A stretch of DNA of 49,121 bases from positions 1 through 49,121 of the forward strand of contig JAKIUB010000022.1 of NCBI GenBank assembly GCA_021647745.1. The letters are read 5' to 3'. Made by a program: the position numbers and the translations under genes. Below are positions 1 to 6,427 of the stretch, piece by piece (position 1 is the stretch's first letter; each line of letters opens with the position of its first letter). Origin of the DNA: Paracoccaceae bacterium (GTDB taxonomy: Bacteria; Pseudomonadota; Alphaproteobacteria; Rhodobacterales; Rhodobacteraceae). The notes under the pieces are model-generated. The model made no database searches. It had not been told where the DNA came from and was given only the letters and a program-made list of their open reading frames with translations.

Positions 1-103
1 TGCAGCCTGAAGTAATTCTATTTGTGAAGAAAGTGTTAATTGGTGCAACTATTGCAATACGATCCCCATTTTTTGCGCAACATAAAACACAGGAGAAGGC
101 AGG

Positions 104-580
104 ATGACAAAGCGGCTATTGGCTTTGGGTTCGGTATTTGCAGGTTTCTTGTGGGTCACCTCTCTTTCAGGCTGTGCCAGTGGCTGTGGCGACATTGATG
201 ACGAAGTATTCATTCAGAAGGCGTTGGAGCATTTTGTAGTGATGCAGCAAGGGCCTGCGATCGGGTTTCTTCAGTTCAACCTGTACTCGCGCGATAAATC
301 TCCTTCTGACGGAAGTTATGTCACTCCTGATTCAGTCGATGCGTTCCTTGCTGAAAACCCAGACTGCTGCAAGTTCTCATATAGAGGGGCTGAGGGTTGG
401 CTTCCGAACTGGCAAAGGCGAATATCAAACGACTATGTGGGTGTCGTTTCTATAAATTACGCACTTCGAAGAAGTGCAGATGGCGTTATTTTTGAAACGA
501 TTCACCAAGCAGAAATTCCAATAAATTCTTGCGGTGAGCCAATTGAGCTCTCAAAAATCCGAGCTGGTCTAATTGATTAA
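104..580 (+). CDS. Putative lipoprotein of unknown function
   Basis: A 158-residue protein with a lipoprotein signal: basic start (MTKR), hydrophobic stretch to about residue 22, then a lipobox LSGC with the likely lipidated cysteine at residue 24. It is therefore predicted to sit in the outer or inner membrane facing the periplasm. An AGGAG sequence at 91-95, eight bases before the ATG, supports the start. The mature part has several cysteines (CGD, DCCK, SCGE) and no motif I recognise. It ends 17 bases before the next gene and probably shares a transcript with it. The stretch is visibly richer in A+T than the core genes to the right, in keeping with the accessory DNA around it. Function unknown. 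Confidence 0.7.
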   Translation: MTKRLLALGSVFAGFLWVTSLSGCASGCGDIDDEVFIQKALEHFVVMQQGPAIGFLQFNLYSRDKSPSDGSYVTPDSVDAFLAENPDCCKFSYRGAEGWLPNWQRRISNDYVGVVSINYALRRSADGVIFETIHQAEIPINSCGEPIELSKIRAGLID

Positions 581-597
581 TAAATAGGAAAAAGATA

Positions 598-761
598 ATG
601 ACACTCCCAACTGCTCAAGAAATAGCGTCACTGTATCTATATGGATCGTCGATGCCGCCTGAAAAATTTGATAGTGAAACGCTAATTCGAGCCAAAATAG
701 TTGAAGTAAATGGAGTACCAGATTCCGATGCTACTTTTGTAAAAGTAAATGTTGAGGAATA
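598..761 (+). pseudogene. Small gene truncated at its 3' end by an IS3-family element
   Basis: The reading frame starts at an ATG preceded by an AGGAAA-type ribosome site and directly follows the lipoprotein gene. About 54 codons belong to the host gene; the last few codons before the stop at 783 lie in the terminal inverted repeat of the insertion sequence. The surviving part starts MTLPTAQEIASLYLYG and matches no family I can name. It does not look like the missing N-terminus of the DarT-like fragment on the other side of the element, because the family's short N-terminal histidine-containing motif is not seen. I therefore treat it as a separate, broken gene whose 3' part was lost when or after the element inserted. 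Confidence 0.6.
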
Positions 762-787
762 TGAGGTGCCCCTAGAATTGTAGACAC
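762..787 (+). repeat. Left terminal inverted repeat of the IS3-family element
   Basis: Begins TGAGGTGCCCCTAG and ends TAGACAC. Pairs with the repeat at 1974-1999 with three mismatches, at positions 15, 18 and 19. It supplies the last codons and the stop of the truncated gene that starts at 598. Confidence 0.9.
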
Positions 788-824
788 TTTGCTTGGTAAC
801 TTTAGAAGCAAAGGAGACGCCAAT

Positions 825-1106
825 ATGGGCAAAGGAATACGATTTACAGATGAGTTCAAACAGGATGCGGTTGCGCAGGTTGTTGAGCGTGGATACGCTG
901 TTAGCGAAGTCGCGCAGCGGCTCGGGATCAGCACCAAGTCTTTGTACACGTGGAAGTCGCAGTTTGCGAAGTCCCCGCGTGCTAGGGCGGAGACGTCTGA
1001 ACAGGCTGGTGAGATCAAACGCCTGAAGCGGGAACTGGCGCGGGTCACAGAGGAACGCAATATCTTAAAAAAGGCGACTGCGTACTTCGCGCGAGAATCC
1101 CAGTGA
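825..1106 (+). CDS. IS3-family transposase OrfA (helix-turn-helix subunit)
   Basis: A 93-residue protein that binds the ends of the element. Residues 1-50 form the helix-turn-helix of the IS3 OrfA family (FTDEFKQDAV, then AVSEVAQRLGISTKSLYTWK), followed by a heptad-rich leucine-zipper-like stretch ending in ERNILKKATAYFA. I chose the ATG at 825 because AAGGAG lies at 811-816; an upstream start at 789 is open but lacks a good ribosome site. Its 3' end overlaps orfB by four bases. A programmed -1 shift near its end would join it to OrfB as the active transposase; unshifted OrfA usually acts as an inhibitor. Confidence 0.9.
   Translation: MGKGIRFTDEFKQDAVAQVVERGYAVSEVAQRLGISTKSLYTWKSQFAKSPRARAETSEQAGEIKRLKRELARVTEERNILKKATAYFARESQ
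1067..1073 (+). other. A6G slippery site for -1 frameshifting into orfB
   Basis: The heptamer A AAA AAG lies in the orfA frame at codons for Leu-Lys-Lys. After a -1 slip the frame stays open through to the orfB start at 1103, so a fused OrfAB protein can be made. This is the standard arrangement in IS3 elements. Confidence 0.8.
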
Positions 1107-1981
1107 GGTACGCGTTCATAGAGGTTCATCGGCCCGAGTTTTCAGTCCGCGCCATGTGCCGGATGCTGATGGTCCATTCCAGCGGCTTTTACGCATGGCT
1201 TAAAGAACCGTTAAGCTATCGTGCGAGAGAAGATGTCCGCCAAACGGATATGATCCAACAAGCATGGGCCGATAGTGGCAAAGTCTACGGCTATCGAAAG
1301 CTGCACGATGATCTGCGCGATGCGGGTGAAACTTGCTCAAAGAACCGCGTGGCACGGTTGGCCAGCTTGGCGGGCATCGCAGCGCAGATTGGCTACAAAC
1401 GCCGCCCTGGTCGATATGGCGGCAAGCCAGCGGTGGTCGCGGACAACACGCTGGACCGGCAGTTCGAAGTCGGCATGCCTGACCGAGTTTGGGTGACCGA
1501 CATCACGTATATCAAAACGCATGAGGGCTGGTCATATCTGGCCGTCGTAATTGATCTATTCTCACGGCGTATTGTGGGTTGGTCAATGCAATCACGCATG
1601 ACAACAGACCTCGCCTTGCAGGCCCTGCTGAGTGCTGTTTGGCGGCGCAAGCCCAAGCAAAGGGTCATGGTGCATTCCGATCAAGGTTCTCAGTTCACCA
1701 GCAAAGAGTGGCAATCATTCCTCGGCAAACACAATTTGGATGCCAGCATGAGCAGGCGTGGGAACTGTCATGATAATGCCGTGGCTGAGAGCTTCTTCCA
1801 CCTGTTGAAACGTGAACAGATCCGGCGGCGGACCTACCTCACGCGTGACGCAGCAAGGCAGGATGTGTTCGACTACATCGAGATGTTCTACAACCCAAGC
1901 CGCAAACACACGAACAACGGCATGCTGTCGCCAATTGACTATGAATCAGGACAGCGTAAATTGAACAAAGCGGGTGTCTAG
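1103..1981 (+). CDS. IS3-family transposase OrfB (DDE integrase core)
   Basis: A 292-residue catalytic subunit with an HTH_21-type N-terminal part (about residues 45-100, including VYGYRKLHDDLR) and an integrase core (about 120-280). The catalytic triad is visible: D133 in VWVTDITYIKT, D193 in HSDQGSQFTS and E229 in NCHDNAVAESFF, with the 35-residue D-to-E spacing typical of the family. The first codon is GTG and lies four bases inside orfA; the protein is probably made mainly as an OrfAB fusion. The stop codon lies in the right inverted repeat. No frameshift or missing residue is seen, so the gene looks functional. Confidence 0.93.
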   Translation: MRYAFIEVHRPEFSVRAMCRMLMVHSSGFYAWLKEPLSYRAREDVRQTDMIQQAWADSGKVYGYRKLHDDLRDAGETCSKNRVARLASLAGIAAQIGYKRRPGRYGGKPAVVADNTLDRQFEVGMPDRVWVTDITYIKTHEGWSYLAVVIDLFSRRIVGWSMQSRMTTDLALQALLSAVWRRKPKQRVMVHSDQGSQFTSKEWQSFLGKHNLDASMSRRGNCHDNAVAESFFHLLKREQIRRRTYLTRDAARQDVFDYIEMFYNPSRKHTNNGMLSPIDYESGQRKLNKAGV

Positions 1982-1999
1982 GATACTAGGGGCACCTCA
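1974..1999 (+). repeat. Right terminal inverted repeat of the IS3-family element
   Basis: Begins GTGTCTAG and ends CTAGGGGCACCTCA. Contains the orfB stop. Its first three bases, GTG, are also in frame with the DarT-like fragment downstream and could serve as a makeshift start codon for it. Confidence 0.9.
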
Positions 2000-2594
2000 A
2001 CCCAATATCATTCAGCACGGTATTCTTCCACATGAAACACTCAAATCAACTGATTTTAATGCCCATGTGGGTGTGGAAAATATAGGTGACGAACAGCTGA
2101 TATCCCTATCTATTTCTGCCGCCAGTCAAAAGATTTTTACGGCAAAAACCAAGTATACTGCCGAGGAGGACTGGGTTATTCTCTTTCTCGACCCAAGCAT
2201 CTTGTGGACTTACGATTGCCGTTTTTGTTTCTGCAATGCGGCAACTAAAGAAATGCAATACTATCAGAAAAATCGTTACATCGGTGGCCCATGGGCGCTA
2301 GATAGGATGTTCTCGGATGAAATGTCGCCCCCAAGCTTTAAGGGAACATCTTATCGTAAGACTACAGGCATCCCCACATTCTTGACTACTGACCCCTGTG
2401 CCGAGGTTCAGGTTTTCGGGCGTATAGCGCCTGAAGATATTATTGGTGCGTGGGCTTGCCGCCTTGATTTAGCAGAGGCAGTGCAAATCATGCTGAACGA
2501 CCTTTCTGGGCAGGAGCGCGACGTGCTAAGCGGTGAGTTCTCAAATTTCTTCAATGGTTTCTCCGAATGGATAATCTCTGAATCTATAATGTGA
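2000..2594 (+). pseudogene. 5'-truncated DarT-like (DUF4433) ADP-ribosyltransferase
   Basis: The frame is open from inside the IS end to a stop at 2594, about 197 residues. It shows the features I associate with DarT/DUF4433 enzymes, which ADP-ribosylate thymidine in single-stranded DNA: an N-terminal IIQHGIL segment, DWVILFLDPSILW, a Cys-containing stretch leading to NAA, and a late TTDPCAEVQVFGRI segment whose Glu is the expected catalytic residue. What is missing is the first 15-30 residues, which normally carry a His-containing NAD-binding motif. The loss coincides exactly with the insertion sequence. A product could start from a GTG in the IS end, but it would lack that motif and is probably inactive. 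No DarG-type macrodomain antitoxin is seen nearby, so it may have been a stand-alone toxin or defence gene. Confidence 0.6.
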
Positions 2595-2602
2595 AATTAG
2601 GA

Positions 2603-3342
2603 AAATGCGTTTTTTGCCCTGTAGTCATTGATGATATCAGCCGTTTCACCCGTGATATTGAGGGGCATTGGGCTTTGCGCCGCGCCCTGGAGGAAACCGG
2701 TGGCACCTTGGAAAGCCCGTCCATCACCTTTGGTGAGGACAGTGATTCAATCTTGATTGAAAACCTTCTGGCGTCAGTGTCACAACACCAACGTCAAAAG
2801 AACGCATGGCGCAAGCCGAAAGCTTGCTGCACGGCCTTAAGCGTGAAGCGGTGCAAGTAGATAAGAAAATCGAAAGTCTGCTTGATCGTCTCGTGGAAAC
2901 TGAAAACCCGCGCGTCATTGCCGCATACGAAAAACGCCTGTCAAAACTGGAGACTGATAAGTTGGTTTTAGCGGAAAAACAGCAAAATGGGGTTAAACCT
3001 GCGCATAGCTTCGACGATTTGTTCGAACTCGCCACCAACTTCCTCGCAAACCCTTGGAAACTATGGGAATCAGGTCAGTTGACCCTCAAGAGAACAGTGC
3101 TGAGATTGGCCTTTTCCGAGCGTATTGCATACTGCCGAAATGAAGGACTTCGAACCCCAAAAACTACCTTACCATTCAAGGTGTTAGAGGGTCTTCACAT
3201 GGCTAAGTGTGAAGTGGCGGAGAGACAGGGATTCGAACCCTGGGAACCCGTAAAGGCTCAACGGTTTTCGAGACCGCCCCATTCGACCACTCTGGCACCT
3301 CTCCGCAATATTGGCAGGTCACGCCAACGGGGCGGAAATTAA
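2603..3342 (+). pseudogene. Large serine recombinase, decayed into two fragments
   Basis: Fragment one (about 2603-2805) reads as the middle of a resolvase catalytic domain: VVIDDISRFTRDIEGHWALR, then an SVSQHQRQKNA segment. The nucleophilic serine, which lies further upstream, is gone. Fragment two (from 2806, another frame) matches the C-terminal coiled-coil and zinc-ribbon-type end of these recombinases (QAESLLHGLKREAVQVDKKI, then RTVLRLAFSERIAYCR and TTLPFKVLEGL). Several hundred residues between them are absent and the frame changes, so an internal deletion has removed most of the gene. The end of the frame runs through the complement of tRNA-Ser, as in intact relatives whose last codons overlap a tRNA gene. 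It cannot be functional. Confidence 0.8.
3215..3304 (-). tRNA. tRNA-Ser (anticodon CGA), CCA encoded
   Basis: On the minus strand the RNA starts GGAGAGGTGCCAGAGTGG and ends TCTCTCC-G-CCA, giving a seven-pair acceptor stem with one G-U pair. The T arm is CAGGG-TTCGAAT-CCCTG. The anticodon loop TCTCGAAAA holds CGA, which reads UCG serine codons. A long variable arm accounts for the 90-base length, as expected for tRNA-Ser. Its 3' end touches the remains of a serine recombinase, so this tRNA is the probable integration site of the element to the left. Confidence 0.95.
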
Positions 3343-3438
3343 GCGTGGCCATCGGTAAGAGCAAGCGGAAAATGTGGGGGCGTAACTTTTAAGATTGGTC
3401 CGCCCGTGTTTTATTGGCTTGCGCCCCGAGAGGATGGT

Positions 3439-4320
3439 TCAGCTTGCGAATTTGGCCCTGAAATGATTGGCAACAGCGCAAACAGGAGCATGGGACTGGC
3501 TGGCAATGACCATACCGATAGCAAAATCAGGCAAAGGCGGCAGGCCGTGCTCTGAACCAAGGGCAACAACCTTGCCCGAGCAGGCGGAAAGCGGTAGCGG
3601 CGCAATGGCAAGATCAGCAAGAATGGCAGCTTTTTGGGCGGCTATATGGGAGGTTTTGAAGGTGATGTGGAAATTGCGCTGCTGCTCTGACAGCCCCTTA
3701 AGCGCGGCGTGGTGCCATTCACAACTTGCCTGCCACACCGAAATCGGCAGCGGTGTCTGCTCTGCGGCTATCCCGCCCTTAAGCCCGGCCCAAACCAGTT
3801 GCTCGCGGCACAGGATTTCACCTTTGGCTTTTTCGGCGGCATCGGTGCAGCGGGTTACCAATGCGATATCCAGCTGGCCGCGCTCGACCATTTGAAGCAA
3901 TGTATCGGTTTGCTCTACCGTTACATCCACCCTGACGCCGGGGTGCGATTGGGCAAAGCGGCGCAGGGTTACAGGCAGAAATTGATCAACCACATGATCC
4001 ACCGCCCCCAGCCGCACCGTGCCGGAAACCTCGGGCGTGATGAACTGGGCAACGATCTGATGGTTGAGCGCCAATACCCGCCTTGCATGCACCAGCAGGG
4101 CCTCGCCATGTTCGGTAAGGGTTACCGAGCGGGAATCGCGGTCAAACAGCGAGCGGCCAAGCATTTCTTCCATGCGCTTGATCTGCATCGATACGGCTGA
4201 GGGGGTGCGAAACACCACCTCTGCGGCCGACGAAAAATTGCCGGTCTCGGCAATGGCAACAAGGGTTTTGAGCAGATCCAGCTCCAATATCGGTGCGGCG
4301 GGCTTGAAGGGTTTGTTCAT
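3439..4320 (-). CDS. LysR-family transcriptional regulator (LrhA-like)
   Basis: A 293-residue regulator with an N-terminal winged helix-turn-helix (about residues 12-70: LDLLKTLVAIAETGNFSSAA, then TPSAVSMQIKRMEEMLGRSLF) and a C-terminal effector-binding domain (about 95-290). The SAVSMQIKR form of the recognition helix is that of the LrhA/PecT branch. I chose the ATG at 4320 (MNKPFKPAAPILELD) rather than an upstream in-frame start at 4353, because family members begin shortly before the helix-turn-helix. It is divergent from a small DUF1127 gene, with a 110-base spacer holding a dyad that could be its operator. Target genes and effector are unknown. Confidence 0.88.
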   Translation of the reverse strand: MNKPFKPAAPILELDLLKTLVAIAETGNFSSAAEVVFRTPSAVSMQIKRMEEMLGRSLFDRDSRSVTLTEHGEALLVHARRVLALNHQIVAQFITPEVSGTVRLGAVDHVVDQFLPVTLRRFAQSHPGVRVDVTVEQTDTLLQMVERGQLDIALVTRCTDAAEKAKGEILCREQLVWAGLKGGIAAEQTPLPISVWQASCEWHHAALKGLSEQQRNFHITFKTSHIAAQKAAILADLAIAPLPLSACSGKVVALGSEHGLPPLPDFAIGMVIASQSHAPVCAVANHFRAKFAS

Positions 4321-4351
4321 AAGTTCAGCTTTAAATATAATTGAAAGATGC

Positions 4352-4373
4352 ATTCAAATCTATTCGTTTGATT
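4352..4373. promoter_or_regulatory. Candidate LysR operator dyad
   Basis: The sequence TCAAA-N8-TTTGA lies between the divergent LysR gene and the DUF1127 gene. LysR proteins typically bind interrupted dyads with a T-N11-A core at such positions. It is a plausible site for autoregulation and control of the neighbour; not proven by sequence alone. Confidence 0.4.
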
Positions 4374-4430
4374 TATACATATGTGCAGCGCAATGTCGAG
4401 TGGTAAATTCATACAACCAAGGAGATAGAG

Positions 4431-4688
4431 ATGAGCCATTGCATGGCAAATGAGACCACCCCCAAAAGCAACGGGCTATTGGCGCGGCTCAGCGGGTTTT
4501 TGAGGACACGGCGCGAGCAGCGCATAAACCGGGCTGTTTTCAAGAATTTGCTGGCCCTTGATGAGCATATTTTGAAGGATATCGGTGTCACTCGGGGCGA
4601 TGTCATCTGGGCGGCAAACCTGCCGATAGAAAAAAATGCGGCGTGCGAGCTGGAAAGGCTCAAGTCGCTAAAGCTCCGGCGCGGGTAA
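4431..4688 (+). CDS. Small DUF1127 (YjiS-like) protein
   Basis: An 85-residue basic protein. The C-terminal half carries the DUF1127 signature (LLALDEHILKDIGVTRGDV), preceded by an Arg-rich segment. DUF1127 proteins are short, arginine-rich and often stress- or phosphate-linked; some bind RNA or RNA-degrading machinery, but the role of this one is unknown. A strong AAGGAG lies just upstream of the ATG at 4431. It faces away from a LysR gene, a common arrangement that suggests it is that regulator's target. A shorter start at the second Met (MANETTP) is possible. Confidence 0.8.
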   Translation: MSHCMANETTPKSNGLLARLSGFLRTRREQRINRAVFKNLLALDEHILKDIGVTRGDVIWAANLPIEKNAACELERLKSLKLRRG

Positions 4689-4694
4689 TTGTGT

Positions 4695-4723
4695 TTGACA
4701 TATGGGGGCGCATGGCCGATAAC
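4695..4723 (+). promoter_or_regulatory. Sigma-70 promoter for rplU-rpmA
   Basis: A consensus -35 TTGACA (4695-4700), a 17-base spacer and a -10 GATAAC (4718-4723). Transcription would start near 4730, leaving a leader of about 130 bases before rplU. It starts just after the DUF1127 stop codon. Confidence 0.7.
4699..4709 (+). repeat. 11-base direct repeat in the rplU leader, copy 1
   Basis: CATATGGGGGC overlaps the -35 element and spacer of the rplU promoter. An identical copy lies at 4815-4825, just upstream of the rplU ribosome site. May be chance or a leader control element. Confidence 0.55.
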
Positions 4724-4814
4724 GCGCACTTGTCATGCGGAAGGGATTCCGTGTGGCTTATTTTGTATTGCCTGAATAGGCACGCAGTTTGACGGCGCGG
4801 TTTCGCACAACACC

Positions 4815-4825
4815 CATATGGGGGC
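4815..4825 (+). repeat. 11-base direct repeat in the rplU leader, copy 2
   Basis: Second exact copy of CATATGGGGGC, 116 bases after the first and 33 bases before the rplU start codon, inside the transcribed leader. Confidence 0.55.
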
Positions 4826-4858
4826 CACAGGACGCGGAAATTGAAAAGGAACGTGCGC

Positions 4859-5557
4859 ATGTTCGCCGTGATGAAAACTGGGGGCAAACAGTATAAAGTT
4901 GTCGAGGGTGATATTTTTACCGTTGAAAAGCTGATTGCCGAAGCTGGCGATGCCATTCAGTTCAACGAGGTTTTGATGCTGGGTGGTGACAAGATCACCG
5001 TCGGCGCGCCAATGGTGGATGATGCTGCCGTGCAGGCCGAAGTGCTGGAGCAAACCCGTGCTGCCAAGACGATCTCTTTCAAAAAGCGCCGTCGTAAGCA
5101 CTCGAGCCAGCGCAAACGTGGCCACCGCCAGCCGCTGACACTGGTTAAAATCACCGGCATTCTGGCAAGTGGTGCCGGTAAATCCGGTGTAAAAGCCGCG
5201 CTTGGCACGGTTTCCCGTACCGCTGTCGAGGCTGCTACTCCGAAGAAAAAGGTTGCCGCCAGCAAAAAGGCCGCGCCAAAAGCAGCCGCCAAAGCCGAAG
5301 AAGGCAAGGTAGGCGCAGCGCCGGCCAATCTTTTGAAAGGCCCCAAAGGCGAAGCCGACGATCTGAAAAAGATCTCCGGTGTTGGTCCCAAGCTGCTCGG
5401 CACGCTGAATGATGCTGGCGTATACCACTTTTGGCAAATCGCCGAATGGGGCCCGGCCGAGATCGAATACATGGATGACAAACTGTCGTTCAAGGGGCGC
5501 ATCGAGCGCGATGACTGGATCAAGCAAGCGGCAGACTTCGCCGAAGCTGCGAAATAA
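4859..5557 (+). CDS. rplU: 50S ribosomal protein L21 with long C-terminal extension
   Basis: Residues 1-102 are a standard L21 (start MFAVMKTGGKQYKV, then FKKRRRKHSSQRKRGHRQPL), which binds 23S rRNA in the large subunit. The protein then continues to 232 residues, about twice the usual length. The extension has a Lys/Ala-rich linker (about 115-165, with PKKKVAASKKAAPKAAAKAE) and a helix-hairpin-helix-like domain (about 170-232: DDLKKISGVGPKLLGTLNDAG, then GRIERDDWIKQA). Similar tails occur on L21 in Rhodobacterales and resemble an extension found on NuoE-type proteins. I took the ATG at 4859, which follows AAGGAA, over an in-frame ATG-like start at 4841. It is co-transcribed with rpmA, 12 bases downstream. 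Confidence 0.93.
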   Translation: MFAVMKTGGKQYKVVEGDIFTVEKLIAEAGDAIQFNEVLMLGGDKITVGAPMVDDAAVQAEVLEQTRAAKTISFKKRRRKHSSQRKRGHRQPLTLVKITGILASGAGKSGVKAALGTVSRTAVEAATPKKKVAASKKAAPKAAAKAEEGKVGAAPANLLKGPKGEADDLKKISGVGPKLLGTLNDAGVYHFWQIAEWGPAEIEYMDDKLSFKGRIERDDWIKQAADFAEAAK

Positions 5558-5569
5558 GGAGAGCGATCA

Positions 5570-5839
5570 ATGGCACATAAAAAAGCAGGTGGTTCATCCC
5601 GCAACGGCCGCGACTCAGCTGGTCGCCGCCTTGGTGTGAAAAAATACGGTGGCGAGCTGGTTATCGGTGGTAATATCATCGTGCGCCAACGCGGCACCAA
5701 ATTTTGGCCGGGCGACAATGTGGGCATGGGCAAAGACCATACCATTTTTGCAACCTCCGAGGGCAATGTGAAATTCCACAAAGGCCTCAAAGGGCGCACC
5801 TTTATCTCGGTTCTGCCAGTGGCGGAGGCCGCTGAATAG
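5570..5839 (+). CDS. rpmA: 50S ribosomal protein L27
   Basis: An 89-residue protein with the full L27 pattern: MAHKKAGGSSRNGRDS at the N-terminus, which reaches the peptidyl-transferase centre, then RLGVKKYGGELV, GNIIVRQRGTKFWPG and a C-terminal FISVLPVAE. The N-terminus is the short form without a cleaved leader. AGGAGAG lies just before the ATG. It forms an operon with rplU, and a strong intrinsic terminator follows 26 bases after the stop, separating it from the acetyltransferase genes. Confidence 0.98.
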   Translation: MAHKKAGGSSRNGRDSAGRRLGVKKYGGELVIGGNIIVRQRGTKFWPGDNVGMGKDHTIFATSEGNVKFHKGLKGRTFISVLPVAEAAE

Positions 5840-5865
5840 CCGATACCTCTAGTGAAAATATTGAG

Positions 5866-5894
5866 GGGCTCGGTGGCAACACCGGGCCCTTTTT
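5866..5894 (+). terminator. Intrinsic terminator after rpmA
   Basis: A ten-pair stem (GGGCTCGGTG with CACCGGGCCC, one T-G pair) closed by a GCAA tetraloop at 5876-5879 and followed by five Ts at 5890-5894. It ends the rplU-rpmA transcript 17 bases before the next gene. Confidence 0.85.
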
Positions 5895-5911
5895 CTATTA
5901 CGGAGACCACA

Positions 5912-6427
5912 ATGGCCGACACCCTCAAAACCGACCGCCTGACCCTGCGCCCGCTCAAAGATAGCGACGCGGGTAATATCGCGCTGTTTGTGGGCGACCC
6001 GCGCGTGGCGATGAACCTTGCCGTGGTGCCACACCCCTACCCTGCCGGCGCTGCCGAGAGCTATATCGCCTATTCCCGCGCGCCCGAAACCAAAGAGACA
6101 ATCTGGGGTATGGATAAAGACGGCGCGCTGATCGGGATGATTTCGATCTCGCCCAAAGCCGGGGGCATTGGCCATATCGGCTATTGGTTGGCACCACAGC
6201 TATGGGGCGGCCGGCTGATGAGCGAGGCCTTGGCTGCGGTGGTGCTTCATGCACGCAAAGCGGGGTTCAATCGCCTGTTTGCCAGCGTGCATCAGGGGAA
6301 TGAAGGCTCCGCCAGGCTATTGATGAAATGTGGGTTTTCCTATCTGGGCGAGTCTGAAACCCATTCCATTCCGCGCGACGGCATGGTCGCGGCTTGGGAA
6401 TATGAACTGGATTTGCGCGATGGATAA
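5912..6427 (+). CDS. GNAT-family N-acetyltransferase (RimJ/RimL-like)
   Basis: A 171-residue acetyl-CoA-dependent acetyltransferase. It opens with TDRLTLRPLKDSDAGNI, the typical RimJ/RimL N-terminus, and carries the acetyl-CoA region GYWLAPQLWGGRLMSEAL at about residues 89-106, followed by a SVHQGNEGSARLLMKCGF segment. Members acetylate protein N-termini (including ribosomal proteins) or small molecules; the substrate here is unknown. The ATG at 5912 follows CGGAG. Its 3' end overlaps the next acetyltransferase gene by eight bases, so translation is likely coupled. It lies between rpmA and obgE, a placement seen in related genomes. Confidence 0.88.
   Translation: MADTLKTDRLTLRPLKDSDAGNIALFVGDPRVAMNLAVVPHPYPAGAAESYIAYSRAPETKETIWGMDKDGALIGMISISPKAGGIGHIGYWLAPQLWGGRLMSEALAAVVLHARKAGFNRLFASVHQGNEGSARLLMKCGFSYLGESETHSIPRDGMVAAWEYELDLRDG

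Larger units (their letters stand above)
762..1999 (+). mobile_element. Complete IS3-family insertion sequence, 1238 bp
   Basis: The element has 26-base terminal inverted repeats (762-787 and 1974-1999) that match at 23 positions and begin TG and end CA, as is usual for IS3. It carries two overlapping frames, orfA and orfB, linked by an A6G slippery site, and all DDE catalytic residues are present, so it looks intact and possibly active. The expected 3-4 base target duplication is absent: the left flank ends in ...GGAATA and the right flank begins ACCCAA. With different truncated genes on the two sides, this suggests that DNA next to the element was deleted, or that two copies recombined. Confidence 0.92.

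Noticed and set aside
598..2594. A single DarT-like gene simply interrupted by the IS element
   Set aside because: The left fragment does not resemble a DarT N-terminus, no target duplication exists, and joining 761 to 2000 would make an in-frame TAA. Two different genes with a deletion fit better.
4733..5958. Two long frames antisense to rplU-rpmA
   Set aside because: They mirror the ribosomal protein genes and have no recognisable domain.
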